Made by a program: the position numbers and the translations under genes. Under the pieces are notes generated by a model. It had not been told where the DNA came from and ran no database searches. It saw nothing but the letters and a program-made list of their open reading frames with translations. Positions 21,601 through 31,156 of a stretch of DNA of 64,000 nucleotides are shown here, in pieces. This DNA is from Chondrus crispus (Eukaryota > Rhodophyta > Florideophyceae > Gigartinales > Gigartinaceae). The stretch spans positions 248,001-312,000 of the forward strand of contig NW_005179382.1 of assembly GCF_000350225.1 (NCBI RefSeq), written 5' to 3'. The stretch's first letter is position 1. Every line of letters begins with the position of its first letter.

Positions 21601-22641
21601 TACAACCACACAATTCCTGCCTTCGGGGATGTACGTCACTTTATGGAACTGGTGTTCGAGAATGCTCATCAACCTTTGAAGAGGTGCATAGTCCGGGGTA
21701 ATCACCAAAAAGGACATTTGGCGGCCGTGGGTCATTGTTTGGGGAATGATTGGCAAGGGCGGTTGGCGTTGCTGTCCAGCACTTTGACACAAACTTCGGA
21801 TGCCGGACTGAAGATGGAATGCAGGAGAGGCCTTCGACGCTTGCTTCTCGGCGAAGCTTGCAACGAGTTGTCACAGGCTTCGGATGAATTGAAGGGATTC
21901 CTGAAGGACACAGATGTTAGTATATCTGATTTATTTGTCAAACCGTTGATGGACGAGATGCGGTCGAATGGGAAGGTCAACCCCGCTTGGACGGGAGATT
22001 CCGTACGATGGGAGGGGAATTGTGAAAAAGATGTCAATGAGCTGTCCAGCTGTTGCATATCAGAAACAGAAACGATAGATTCATCTGAGCTTTTGTCGCA
22101 GCTTTTATCACGGGCTACAAACATCCTGGAAAATCTCCGTCCAGAATTTGATACGTCAAAGAAGTCGGAAGTCAAGTTCTTCTCGTCTGCTAGGGGCGTT
22201 CGCAGAAGCTACTTGAGTGCGTCCCCACGGACGTACTGGCATGACACGATTGAGCCGGGATGTGTCGTCCAGGTTATGTTACCGCGCGGAGGGACGAAGG
22301 GATTGCTTTTGCATGCAAATGGGGCGGTCGGATCGTCATTGAACCTGTTCGCTGTTGTTGGTATCTTGCAGAGAGAGGACGAGAGTCCTCACGCGGCTGT
22401 CGTAAGATTCAGAGTGGATGATCGTAAAACTCTGAGGATATCCGCGGAACTGAACTCAGAGTCTATACAGGTGCTCTCTCTCACTGATGGCGTCCGTCGC
22501 GTGGCGCTGTACCACGCCTGCTCAGCCAGCTCCTGTCACGTATCGAGGGACAACTCCATCAAACACTCTGCCAATGTTTTGGGTGGCGGGGCATTCTACT
22601 TTCAGACGAGGAGAAAAGGTTACCCGGCAAGAATGGCATGA
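18631..22641 (+). CDS. Large CACTA/Plavaka-like DDE transposase, 1336 codons
   Basis: Probable transposase of a CACTA-superfamily (EnSpm/Plavaka-like) element. It has an ATG at 18631 (the frame is open from 18544). Basic clusters near the N-terminus (GRRKRRR) can act as nuclear signals. The catalytic-type region has YCDDFSPF, later IFVDVVGFVADYP followed by MGHTANTPCTLC, which resembles the D...DYP...G....C..C block of Tnp2-like transposases. A further DKPNLHMLIELYNHTIPAFG followed by RHFMELVFENAHQPLK matches the K.H.L......I..FG......E..E family block. The frame is uninterrupted, so this may be an autonomous copy. I could not find clear CACTA terminal repeats. A 219-bp tandem repeat lies 540 bp downstream. 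Confidence 0.62.
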   Translation: MHTKISDDSTTVPHMSGRRKRRRTMGTTWMDNVPDLPDLAALFHDVHTRPGSDLDGDAEAAALMEAEETPALELPETGEAADILGVLNGHASSNNQTGDQGTRSKVKGSEHRETVVVEEGIDLVDYDEGHFPELGDSDHFAPESDPNVVLVGNDNIIIPSIYQESCEGMECFPSLSSDDPEMGSRLDSQKVLRIILSSRKLFESWYNLLGFVIVCGSVRYTVKQYNLMRDILSWVSPSIKFPSYSTVQRTLFPHALKYLFPKSDLKYFVVRRKKKEFNRTSLVENFGGNEGTASQYSNESKTPVRIVPLSEWAKVDIMMAPFFNSMYRKSRRWHGGVADAECIESSRPVAERQIILEATRALYVHNGSCTVQAFPGAVIRLELSELLPSRLSLDVRNLGYRVHENAANNFVMKCIISAVWCVGSEGNVTRSANMAMKILRGVENCLARQFCTAPPLEKYNRSVRRRDGRIDFEARARSSKKVLPGDICTLLRTTESEAVATSRMCMLVSRFWKHKEGLSSDTLFWFQNMSTNGAGQRFNDGGDGTPDKPFRLLGTQYLKGLPFLLQEPKISGCTCNIDRRMQNSRRLMDGTKFVVYRALLYCDDFSPFSSLHPQGSAGGCYMIPLGLPPRSRNTRSSVIIIGLTPPGVSTNNILLSIIPDLVKCTTERVEAHTPTGEILRIFVDVVGFVADYPAAAETLDVMGHTANTPCTLCTFRKNTGVGESGYGYTTKVHAHRTASLRCMERHEALRNSEIDSRDTNRLGMKESNKTSDESSPLLALQRELERVRVDIPLTSDGKRVVSGRFEAYRCNVVAPDHLLAGLAKNVIEVGIHVINRQGNAAAFRAKADMVMCGALRDNGLKRQSSVFSSKNELNSMTLSGVFCALLVCVPVFYQLFPGIQSEETTVVLDLLTQLQELIALTYWWSSEEADGVSDYLYVTSDNGAQYHADLLERSEKYVTEADKFCVNYCQGVGKGRPSLDKPNLHMLIELYNHTIPAFGDVRHFMELVFENAHQPLKRCIVRGNHQKGHLAAVGHCLGNDWQGRLALLSSTLTQTSDAGLKMECRRGLRRLLLGEACNELSQASDELKGFLKDTDVSISDLFVKPLMDEMRSNGKVNPAWTGDSVRWEGNCEKDVNELSSCCISETETIDSSELLSQLLSRATNILENLRPEFDTSKKSEVKFFSSARGVRRSYLSASPRTYWHDTIEPGCVVQVMLPRGGTKGLLLHANGAVGSSLNLFAVVGILQREDESPHAAVVRFRVDDRKTLRISAELNSESIQVLSLTDGVRRVALYHACSASSCHVSRDNSIKHSANVLGGGAFYFQTRRKGYPARMA

Positions 22642-23181
22642 AGGGGATAGGGACCTGGTGTTTCAGACGCTGAAAACCCTGATTATTCGCGGAGTGGCGT
22701 TTTCTACTGGAAAATTATCAGATTTCAGCACCCACCCCATCTGAATTGAAATTGGGCGAACTTCTGGTTACACGTCTCGCCGATCCCGTCAAGAGTTGGA
22801 CACCTCGCTCTTCCTAGGCCAATCTACTGCTGACCGAAGGTATCTTTGGACGCAAACAACCACGCAGTTAGTTTCGGGTATGAGGGCGCAAGATCGATGC
22901 TATAGGGTCACGGCGGGCCCGCTTGTGGTGTATGGGTGATCAGGATAGCGAGAGATCGCCAGTGCTATTGCTGGTGGATGGGGCTGCGAACGGTCGATCT
23001 ACAGTTGATCGATGTCGATGTCGTCGTGATAGGAAACGCGCTGAAAGTAGGTTGATATGCACGCACGTGCGTTGCATTTTTGTCCGCGTATGTCCGCACT
23101 ATCTGAACATCTTCAAATTCTTGTGATGAGCTCACCTTTGTCTGCGTGCGAACCTGACGGAATTAAAACCGTATTGGTCTT
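22642..23181. other. No gene seen
   Basis: 3' flank of the transposase; short frames only. Confidence 0.5.
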
Positions 23182-23763
23182 GTGAAAGTGTTGGATGAAT
23201 TGTAAGTTGCCGTTGACGCTTCGCGAATCAGTCCGGCCGGACATGCGTGCTGCACACAGTATCTTACCTACTTCAGGTTACATCTGCGCTTGTCCCCACA
23301 ACAGTTGGTCGTCGGAACTTGAAGTCATGGTAAACTGAACTCCGTCATGATTGGAAGGGTCACATGGCGTCGGCGTCGGAAGTTAGGCAGTTCTTGTTGC
23401 GTGAAAGTGTTGGATGGATTGTAAGTTGTCGTTAACGCTTTGCAAATCAGTCCGGCCCTACAGGCGTGCTGCACACAGTATCTTACCTACTTCAGTTTAA
23501 AAATGTGCTTGTCCCCACAACAGTTGGTCGTCGGAACTTGAAGTCATGGTAAACTGAACTCCGTCATGATTGGAAGTGTCACGTGGCGTCGGCGTCGGAA
23601 GTTAGGCAGTTCTTGTTGCGTGAAAGTGTTGGATGGATTGTAAGTTGTCGTTAACGCTTTGCGAATCAGTCCGGCCGGACAGGCGTGCTGCACACAGTAT
23701 CTAACCTACTTCAGTTTACAAATGCGCTTGTCCCCACAACAGTTGGTCGTCGGAGCTTGAAGC
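23182..23763. repeat. 219-bp tandem repeat, about 2.65 copies
   Basis: Copies start at 23182, 23401 and 23620 with GTGAAAGTGTTGGATG; the period is exactly 219 both times. Each carries CACACAGTATCTTACCTACT (third copy with one change) and CCCCACAACAGTTGGTCG. Copies differ by a few substitutions. It may be a subterminal repeat of the upstream transposon or a short satellite. Confidence 0.92.
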
Positions 23764-24294
23764 GGCAAGGAGACTGTATATTGCGCTGCGTAGCGTATGT
23801 AGATAGGGAGCTAACATAGTGGTAAACCGACTACTGACTCTTGCTCGCAATTCACACTGCTCCCATCCTATATGAAAACTGGTACCACGGGTGCGCTGCA
23901 TTGACCCGATCCTACGTGTGCACATCGCCGACCAGAAACAAACGTTGGATCATTCCAGTCTGTTCGGCAGTACCAAAACGCAATAAACTACTGCATGGCC
24001 ATGCCCAGTGGTTAATCTGGGATGTTATTGAGATGGATCAGCCCAGCACGTATGGCAGTACCGCCAAACATTACAATGAGGCACTGCCATGTCCAATGGT
24101 AAATCTGCGATTTTTTTCAGTTGGCCCAGCGGCGGCAAGGTATTGGAAGAGTACCAATAGATTACGGCTTGCAGGGATTTCGGTGCAAAATCAGTATCAA
24201 AAATTTTGCTCAAAAAATGTCTTGACTATCATTGGTACGGCCAAATCAAAACTTAAATTAATCGTAACGTTACGGGCCAGATTTACTTCGTAGT
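23764..24294. other. AT-rich sequence without gene
   Basis: It contains a loosely repeated CCATG.CC.(A/G)TGG motif. No coding signal is recognised. Confidence 0.45.
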
Positions 24295-24308
24295 GGGTCG
24301 GGAGACCA
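24295..24308 (-). other. Primer-binding site remnant of a family-B element
   Basis: The minus strand reads TGGTCTCCCGACCC directly after the LTR end (one base between). It matches the primer-binding sites at 26016, 36616 and 40295. The element body that should follow is gone. Confidence 0.7.
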
Positions 24309-24309
24309 C

Positions 24310-24959
24310 TGTAGCATAAACACCCCTAAACGGATAGGGGTGTATGCTTAGTCCTGGAAGACCCGTACGTACGAGAAGACGGGGGAAGTCGGACCAGCTA
24401 ACGAAACCGGAGCACGGGCCCGGGTAGCGTGGTAGAGCGGGATCGGGGGAGGACGTGCACACGCGCGGGCCGATCTACGCCTCGACGCCCCGGAGCAGCG
24501 CTGGGTTACGTTCCAGCGCTGACGGGCGGAGGTGGATCTAGGCTCGCTCGCGTGCTCGCGCGTCCTCTACCCGCGCTCGGTCTCGCCTTAAGGTAGCTAA
24601 CGGAAGCTTCCTTAGGATAAGCTGGCAGTCAGACCTAGGCGGTAGGTCGTGGACAAGTCCGTCCTTGTCCCCCTCACCGCCGCCGGTCCGCTCCGTTATT
24701 TAATATACAATCAATCCTAACATTCTACAGTGCAGTACGGACTGTACTGTAGAGCTACTGTAGTCAGCGCAGGCCGCCCCGTGCTGACAGTACACGTGTG
24801 GGTACACGTGTGCTCGTAGGTATGCGCGCCTCGTACACGTGTAGTACACGTGTGTGCGTGCCCACTTGGGCGCCGCGTACACGTGTGGGTACACGTGTGC
24901 GCGTGTGTGGCTCGTATTGATCTAATCTAAATCTAATCTTGAACCGCCGTTATGCCACA
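24310..24959 (-). repeat. LTR, family B, copy B1 (650 bp)
   Basis: The ends are TGTAGCATAA ... TTATGCCACA, related to the LTR pair at 28353-28992 and 40314-40955. Reading on the minus strand it is a 5' LTR because the primer-binding site lies on its left. It interrupts the family-A gag on its right. Six TACACGTGT motifs cluster at 24789-24900, in the presumed U3. Confidence 0.85.
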
Positions 24960-25919
24960 GGCGGTACGTCCTGTACGAAAGCAACTTCTTGAAGAGGTGG
25001 TTGGTCGGATTTAATTCCTCCAACTCCTCCCATCGCGGTCCGCGCCGCGTCGCGATGTCTTCTGGCTCCGCTTCTTGGTCTCTCCGCGAGGCGGACGAAG
25101 TGACTCCGCCTCTTTTGGAGCTCTTCTTATTCGACGAAATTCCATTTCCGTCTGTCGATCTTCCGTCGGAATTTCTTGAATGGTTCGACGAGCCGTCGTC
25201 ACCATTTTCTTCTGAAACATTCGACTCCGAATTTGAGTCGCAATTTTCGCGGTCGTCACTACAGTGACTTTTCTTCTTCTTTCGGCCTTTGGCCGACTTG
25301 GGGTTCTTCGACTTGGAATCCTGGGTCCGGACTAACTTGTCCTTCTTTGTTGGACTGTCGATTTCTTCTCCGTCGGAGAGCGATCCCGCGTCCAAACTTG
25401 GTTCGGCACGGCCCGCGGCTTGCTCAAGGTCCTTGAGTCGCCGCGAAGCGCTGTAGAACCGGTCGTCGAAGCTGTCCCTTGTCTTGGCCAGCGTTTCCAG
25501 GGCCTGATCGCGTCTCGCCGCGCTTCTTTTGAGGCGAGCTTTAGCGAATCCAGCACATCCGGATCTCGGCCCGGGGACGCATCGGTACCTAAATTCTCAA
25601 CGAGAACCACACGGGCTGTCAGCTCTTCAAGCGCAGCGTGGAACTCGGATTTTAGCAACTCCTGTTGCTTCTGAAAAATGCCCAGAAGTTCGTCGAGCTT
25701 GTTCTTCGTCTCCTGACGAATCTCCTCTCTCAATTTTTCGAACTTCTCTTCCAGGCCGTTTTTCTCAACGGCCGTCCCCGAAGGGGACGCTTCTGCAACT
25801 GGATCAGTAGCCGAATTTCCTTGGCTTCGTGTACGAGGTCCTCGCGGAATCCTCGACTCTTGAGCTGATCCAGCCCTTCTGACCCCAGGACCGACGTCCT
25901 TGGGTTGGCTTGATGCCAT
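24960..25919 (-). pseudogene. Family-A gag (element A2), truncated and frameshifted
   Basis: N-terminal half of a gypsy gag. ATG 25919 gives MASSQPKDVGPG, then PRGPRTRSQGN and a long coiled coil (KFEKLREEIRQETKNKLDEL). After ARRDA (about 25510) the sense continues in another frame: SLSDGEEIDSPTKK, SHCSDDRENC, ITSSASRRD-like TSSASRRDQEAEPED and PTNHLFKKLLSYRTYRL. There the LTR-B1 insertion removes the rest. The same order of motifs is seen in the A3 gag (34179-36477), which identifies the family. Confidence 0.8.
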
Positions 25920-26015
25920 GGTCCGCTCTTAATAAACGAGACCTATCGAACTAATTTACCTATTTCCGACTTCTGTGTTCAGTTCCAGATTCTAGGTCGG
26001 GCTTCGTAGTTTCCA

Positions 26016-26035
26016 GATTCTAGGTCGGGAGACCA
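26016..26035 (-). other. Primer-binding site of element A2
   Basis: The minus strand reads TGGTCTCCCGACCTAGAATC, four bases inside the LTR end. The plus strand ends ..GATTCTAGGTCGGGAGACCA, which has the form of a tRNA 3' end (T-loop GATTC, acceptor, CCA). A partial duplicate of the site lies just to its left. Confidence 0.7.
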
Positions 26036-26039
26036 CTTA

Positions 26040-27086
26040 TGTAGTGCAATGTGCCTGTCAGGCCGGAACCAGAGTCCAACGGTCCAGCGACAACACAACC
26101 AACAAACAACAACCAACAAGAGTTGCCGACGGGACAGCCCTACGGAGTGTCCGATTCTCCCTTTCCCTTTAAGTGGGTTTGCGGCCCACAGTAGCTCAAG
26201 TCCCTGATAGGGGGGGGGGGGCAAAAGGAAGAGGCCCGCCCCGGGACGAATGGTGGTAGAGTCTTGTACAGGCAGCTGCTCGGCGAGTTCGGGGCGGTAA
26301 TTAGGAAGCCGGGCCCGATGGGTCGTAAATCCAATGCTCGCGGAGCGCCTGTTACACCTTATACCCTTGATAAGGTCTTCGAGGGGGGCGTCGCAACGCA
26401 GCCCGACGGGAATTAGCAAACACGTAGCAGCGCTACACCTCCGTACTGCCCGATGGCAAAGTACCGACACCGGAACGGTCGCAACCTGTATCCGATGGAA
26501 CCAACACTGTCCTGTATACACAACAGGACCTTCGAGGGAAACGTCGTTGCAACAGCCTCCGTCGGTAGTCGAAAACAAGTAGCAGCGCTACACCCACGTG
26601 TCGCCCGATGGCCAAGACACCTACACCGGTCCGGTCGCAACCAAAGCCGATGGCACCAACACAAGATAAGGGAATAGAAATAGAGATAGAAATAGAAAGG
26701 GATAGGTGAAATAAGGAAAAGGAAAGGGAACCCGGGAGCGCAAAGGATAACGTAATCTGTGGTAAAAGGGAGCGTTTTGGGAAAGACGGACTTCGACCAA
26801 GGCGATATTCAACTCTGGCAACTCGGGTTACCTTTACTGACTTGGTCGTCAGAGGGCTAAGGTATATATCGCCCGCCGGAGCCAGTACAGTAGCTCGCGG
26901 CGCTAGATCCTAGATCTAATCTAGTGTCAGCAAAATTAATGCCAACTAATTAACTAAATGAAATAAAATAATTAAAAATTAAAACTGTGCAATTATTCAC
27001 ACGTGTGTCCCCCAACCCGGACTACTTTCAAATCCAAATATTTTCCTTTCTTTTCACCCCCCTTTTCAGGTGCGTATTGCACTACA
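26040..27086 (-). repeat. LTR, family A, copy A2 (1047 bp), 5' LTR
   Basis: It starts and ends with TGTAGTGCAAT / ATTGCACTACA inverted ends. It is homologous to A1 and A3, with the TATA box inverted at about 26863 and the same internal 157-bp duplication. With the primer-binding site and gag to its left it is the 5' LTR of a minus-strand element. Confidence 0.9.
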
Positions 27087-27703
27087 GTACTTCTTGGTCT
27101 GTGGTAAATTACTGTATGGGCCCTGAGCCACAGCACCTCATTTGTTAACCCCATCGCGAGCATTGATATTCTGCGCTGGCACCTCAGTCTCCTGCGAGTT
27201 TGCCTGGGTGTGTTATCTAACAGGAATACGCAGGTGAGGTAGGAAAAATAAATAGAATTTTAAGTTCGTCAACCCTTCGACCGAATTGATATCTCGCAAT
27301 GATGGGGGCTCGTGTGATCGAGCCACTCCACCTGCGGGATGTCGAACACTATTCTGTCTGTCTCTCCTTCTTCTTCTCCCGCTATCCGAGAGATGGCCTT
27401 GCTTAGAGCACCCCTAGTGTCTATTGTACAATGCCCCTCATTTGAGGATTTCGCCTCATATGAGGCTTTTTTGCCGCGCCGTTTCTGGCGCAAAGAGGGA
27501 GAACTGAAAGCCATAGTTACCGCGAAACAGTAACAGTAAGAGTAAAAAACAATGTCCAAGTCCCTTGAAGGCACCTAGAATGCACGGTATTTTGGAGGGT
27601 CTTTCTAATGCTCTGACAGACAGGAAAAATCGTCATGATCAAAAACGTCCGTCCAATACACACTAGTGGTTGAGTAAATGAGTAAATTTTTGATTTTTGA
27701 AGA
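27087..27703. other. No gene seen
   Basis: Unique-looking sequence with two close palindromes (CTCATTTGAG and GCCTCATATGAGGC near 27436-27465). Confidence 0.5.
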
Positions 27704-27947
27704 TACCCGTCCCCGAGGGCTCAATTTGGGACACATTCTAGAAAAACATTGGCCCTACTCTCAGCACTGGTCAAATAGCTACAAAATCTCGCCCAGCAAT
27801 GCTGTTGGGTATGACAGTCAACTGCATTACTTTGAGGCGATGTTTGGTTGCCACCAAAACCGGTGATCTGGAAACCAGGGAAGACCGCCACAATGCAATT
27901 TCTGGCCAAAAACGGCTCAAATTGGGACACTTCTTTTACTGTAGACG

Positions 27948-28347
27948 CTAGTTCTCAGCGCTTGCGAATGCCAGCAGAGTCTGCGTGGCTTCACAAGCGT
28001 GGACTTCTGCGACAGGGACAGAAGTCCTCGCCTTCTTTGGGGCATTCGAGCCTACCGCGCCGCCTCTTACTCGCTTTTTCGCAGCACTTTGCTGCTTCTT
28101 CGCCATGGCACCTTCTCTGCGCCTTTCGCGCTCCGCCAACCGATATTGCTTCTCCGTAGCACGCCGCGCGTTTTCCTCCTCTCTCTTACGAAGTCTCTCT
28201 GCCTTTTTTAAAGCTTTAGCATCTTGTGCAGCCCTCTGCGCTTCTTCAAAAGTCCTCTGTCTCGCCAACATTTTCGCCACTGTCAAGCGTTCAGCAGGGG
28301 CACCACAAGCGAGACCATTTTTGTCAGACCGGCCATTTTCGCAACTG
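27948..28347 (-). pseudogene. Detached C-terminal tail of pogo-I transposase
   Basis: A minus frame encodes a Lys/Arg/Ala/Glu-rich helix (AERLTVAKMLARQRTFEEAQ, then RLAERERRREGAMAKK, then APKKARTS), like the basic coiled tails of pogo transposases. It is separated from the main transposase by the family-B element. The GTGGG duplication at 28348-28352 equals 40956-40960, so the two parts were once contiguous. The exact frame across the junction is uncertain, and one frameshift may exist. Confidence 0.55.
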
Positions 28348-28352
28348 GTGGG

Positions 28353-28992
28353 TGTCGCATAAAGACCCTACACCCGGCGGGGGGTGTTCGCGATGTTTGG
28401 CGGAAAACCCCGGATCGGCGTACCGAGGGTCTTGAACCAACCAACGCCACCGGAACCGGGCCGGTAGCGGGTGGTAGAGCGTGGTCAGCGGGGACGCGCG
28501 CGTAGGCCAGCGGATCGACGCCTCGACGCCCCGGAGCAGTACCGGTTGACGATCCAGTACTGACGGGCGGGGGCGGATCGCAGCTCGCCGCGGTGTCGCG
28601 CGCGTCCACTACCCGCTCGGTGGTAACTACTCGCGGAACGGCGGTGTGAGTAGAGTAAGCTGGGTGGTCGACCGTCGGTGGAGGGTTGCCTGTCCTCCTC
28701 CCTCTCCCGCCGGCGGTCGCTCCCTATATTTATTGTACAAGTTAATTAACCGTCTACAGTACAGTACGGACTGTACCGTAGTCGGCTTACTGTAGACAGT
28801 GCCGGCCGGCCCACACTGTAACGCTGTCAGCCGTTGGGGCTGACAGCACACGTGTGCTACACGTGGGGTACACGTGTTGGTGCGCGCGCGCTGTAAGGTA
28901 TGCACGCGCGCACGCTGTAAGGTCCGTACCTTACAGCGTTAGATCTAATTCTAAATCTAATGTATAGTACAGTAGCCGGCGGTTATGCTACA
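28353..28992 (-). repeat. LTR, family B, copy B2 (640 bp), 3' LTR
   Basis: The ends are TGTCGCATAA ... TTATGCTACA, and it is nearly identical to B3 over most of its length (for example TCGACCGTCGGTGGAGGG). The minus-strand purine tract GAGGGGGGGCCG abuts it at 28993-29004, as expected for the 3' LTR of a minus-strand element. Confidence 0.9.
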
Positions 28993-29004
28993 CGGCCCCC
29001 CCTC
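28993..29004 (-). other. Polypurine tract of element B
   Basis: On the minus strand GAGGGGGGGCCG runs directly into the 3' LTR start. This is the expected plus-strand primer position. Confidence 0.6.
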
Positions 29005-29187
29005 AAGCGTGAACGTCCGCGTTCACGTTCGCGAATAGGGGGGTCCTTTCCCTTCATCGATACGTCCGCCTTGCCTCTTTTGCCCTGCGCCGCGCTCCCT
29101 TTCTCTCGTGTCCCCTGTCGGCTCTCTCACTTCGTCCGCCGCGACCTCGTATTAATACGGGGTATATTCCTCCTGCTGGTACCATAA

Positions 29188-30213
29188 GCACGCCCCGCCC
29201 TCCGCCGCAGGCGGGCGTGGCTCCTCCCGGCTCATCGGAGTCTTTCTTCGACACCCCCGGCGTCTGCGGGGCCTTCACCCGACGTGACCCTCCCGTCCTC
29301 GCCGCCGAGTGCCTTTCAGAAGACCCGTCCATCTCGTCAAACGACGATCTCGACAGAAGTGGTGACCCCCGCCTTCGATCGGTTCGCGGGGTCCCTAAGC
29401 AACGCCACCGCCGATCCCGAGAAGTCGCCGGTCATTGTCGCTCGTGCCTTTCCTCCGTCCGATGCACCCGAAGTCCCCGGCGGCTCCAGCGTAGTACCAT
29501 CTTGGTCTCGCCCATCGCAGTTAGGGTCGTCACGAGGCTCCGTTCTACCCTTGCGGGATGACCGTCACGACACGCTGTGTGATGCGACCAAGTTGTTCGG
29601 CGTAGCCGCGGACCAGCCCGCGCCCCTCTCCTTGGACCGACTGAAGTTTCCGTGGGCTCGTCGTGCCCGTACGCGTGTTACTGTATCCGAAATCCTCAAA
29701 CGTACTGAGTTGCGTCCCGATCTTGCGCGCGTTCGCAAGATCAGTGATACTGGCCTTGTCGAGCAGGCCTCCGCGGCCCTCGTGCTGCTCATGGCGGAGG
29801 GAGCCGGTGCCGGCTACCAAGTCCCCGACGAGACTTGGTGCGACCGTACTTTCGTCTACAGTATCGCCGAGGTTGAGTACGTTGATCGCCTGGCTTCGGC
29901 GCTTTTCCACCCCGTCGGCGATGGAACTCCGGAGTTCTTCCTTGCCACGATCGCGGGGCTTTACGTTTGCCCCCGACCGTATGCTTTCTCTAAACCGTTG
30001 GTGACGCTTCAGAAGTCGGCGAGCGCTCTCATGCGAATACACTCAATTGCGGTGGCCCACCTTGACTGGTCGGCGTACCGCAGCGCTCACGAGAAGGATG
30101 GGTGCGTGTTTCGTTCCTCATGCCAACACTGGTTTGGTGGTAACCAGAATTTGGGATACCAAACAGTACCAGGGGCACCTCTTCGGATTCCAGATATTTT
30201 TATATGGTTGTAA
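29188..30213 (+). CDS. Antisense ORF beside the 3' LTR of element B, unknown protein
   Basis: I do not recognise this protein. The frame opens after TAA 29185-29187 without an early ATG (GTG at 29284) and runs to 30213. It has a Pro/Ser-rich start, then a folded-looking part: LSLDRLKFPWARRARTRVTV, ILKRTELRPDLARV, YQVPDETWCDRTFVYS, IAEVEYVDRLASALFHPVG. Codon use and GC content change at about 30118, where AT-rich sequence follows, so the true C-terminus is probably lost. Its position, antisense and next to the 3' LTR, matches that of the 554-codon ORF at 6746-8410. A (D)xxW ... (E)YVD(R)L pattern is loosely shared between the two. Confidence 0.45.
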   Translation, partial: ARPALRRRRAWLLPAHRSLSSTPPASAGPSPDVTLPSSPPSAFQKTRPSRQTTISTEVVTPAFDRFAGSLSNATADPEKSPVIVARAFPPSDAPEVPGGSSVVPSWSRPSQLGSSRGSVLPLRDDRHDTLCDATKLFGVAADQPAPLSLDRLKFPWARRARTRVTVSEILKRTELRPDLARVRKISDTGLVEQASAALVLLMAEGAGAGYQVPDETWCDRTFVYSIAEVEYVDRLASALFHPVGDGTPEFFLATIAGLYVCPRPYAFSKPLVTLQKSASALMRIHSIAVAHLDWSAYRSAHEKDGCVFRSSCQHWFGGNQNLGYQTVPGAPLRIPDIFIWL

Positions 30214-30556
30214 AGCTTAGTGAAGTAGTAGTGATATGAAGAAAACAAAAGTGCACAAACCAAAATGGTTTAGAAGTTATCGTCCAACATGTACTCTCTA
30301 AATATGGGGGATGGGGGGTTCTGTATAGGCCAAATCAAAAAAATTATCATACAATTTTACTTGGAAATTGCAGAACAATTTATGTTATATAAAAATTTGA
30401 TACCTGTTCACAATCTGCCGGCAGAATTTAATCCTAAATTCTGTCTGGACTTCCTCGAAGTTGGCGATTGTGGCCCACTTCAAGCCTCCCCGACCCACTA
30501 CGATGACCCGTATCGTCACGTCCCCCCCCCACCCGCGTCGCCAACTCCAAGCCCAA
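30214..30556 (+). other. AT-rich insertion, no gene seen
   Basis: Composition differs sharply from the GC-rich sequence on its left. It ends in a run of C (30521-30530) just before the ATPase fragment. Confidence 0.4.
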
Positions 30557-30681
30557 GTCAAATTGGGAGATAAACTCCCAGCCGATATTCGTCTGCAGAC
30601 GAAGAAAATCAGGAGCTGAAGGTGGACAACTCCCCCCTCACTGGTGAGTCCGAACCCATCGGCCGTACCGTTGATTGCACC
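30557..30681 (+). pseudogene. P-type ATPase fragment, Na+/K+-ATPase-like (type IIC)
   Basis: Two short blocks of the actuator domain are visible: VKLGDKLPADIRLQ (30557-30598) and, after two extra bases, ELKVDNSPLTGESEPIGRTV. The GD..PAD and (V)DNS.LTGESEP motifs are diagnostic of P-type cation pumps; the exact form is that of type-IIC Na+/K+-ATPase-like enzymes. The A-domain TGES motif is intact, but nothing else of the pump is here. The second block is in frame with the next feature. Confidence 0.75.
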
Positions 30682-31113
30682 ATGGCATCGTCATTCGGCG
30701 CGCCTGAGTCCTCTCCTTCTCTCTTTGGTGCGCCAGCGCAGGGGGCCTCATTGTTCGGTGCGCAATCACAGAATCCTCTGTCCCTCTTCGGTGCCGCCCC
30801 TCAACAACAGCAGCCCCAACAGCCACAATCCCAGACCTCCGAAATCAACTTGCGCACTCGTGTCTGGCAGCTTCCAGGCAACTTCCAGACCGATCTGTTT
30901 GCAGTTGAGAGACACTTGCGAGAGCAACGAATAAAAGGGACTCAATTACTATAGAAAGGCAACAGTTTTGACTCAGATATCGCAAAAACGAAAACGCGCT
31001 CCACAAATATTACTCGTCGTCTCGCTACGCCTCGCGCTGGTTTAGAGGCGTTGAGGGCTAATTCGGAAACTCTAAAGTTTACCAGGGCATTGCACCCTCA
31101 CTACCGTATCTGA
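30682..31113 (+). pseudogene. FG-nucleoporin N-terminal fragment (Nup58-like), broken
   Basis: ATG 30682 in a good context (CACCATGG) starts a stretch with four FG repeats (SSFGAPE, SLFGAPA, SLFGAQS, SLFGAAP) and a Gln/Pro-rich linker. Next comes a helical block, LRTRVWQLPGNFQTDLFAVE followed by RHLREQR, that resembles the start of the Nup58/Nup45 coiled-coil region. A TAG at 30952-30954 interrupts it; the same frame continues with TNITRRLATPRAGLEALRAN to a stop at 31113. FG-Nups line the nuclear pore. The Nup58 assignment is tentative, FG-Nup less so. It is fused in frame to the ATPase fragment on its left. Confidence 0.5.
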
Positions 31114-31156
31114 CTGCGTCAAGCTGACCACCGAGTAGCGGAGGCCACCCAGCATA

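Noticed and set aside
28353..28992. Solo LTR
   Set aside because: Its left GTGGG matches the right flank of the LTR at 40314-40955, and a polypurine tract adjoins it, so it is one end of a large element.
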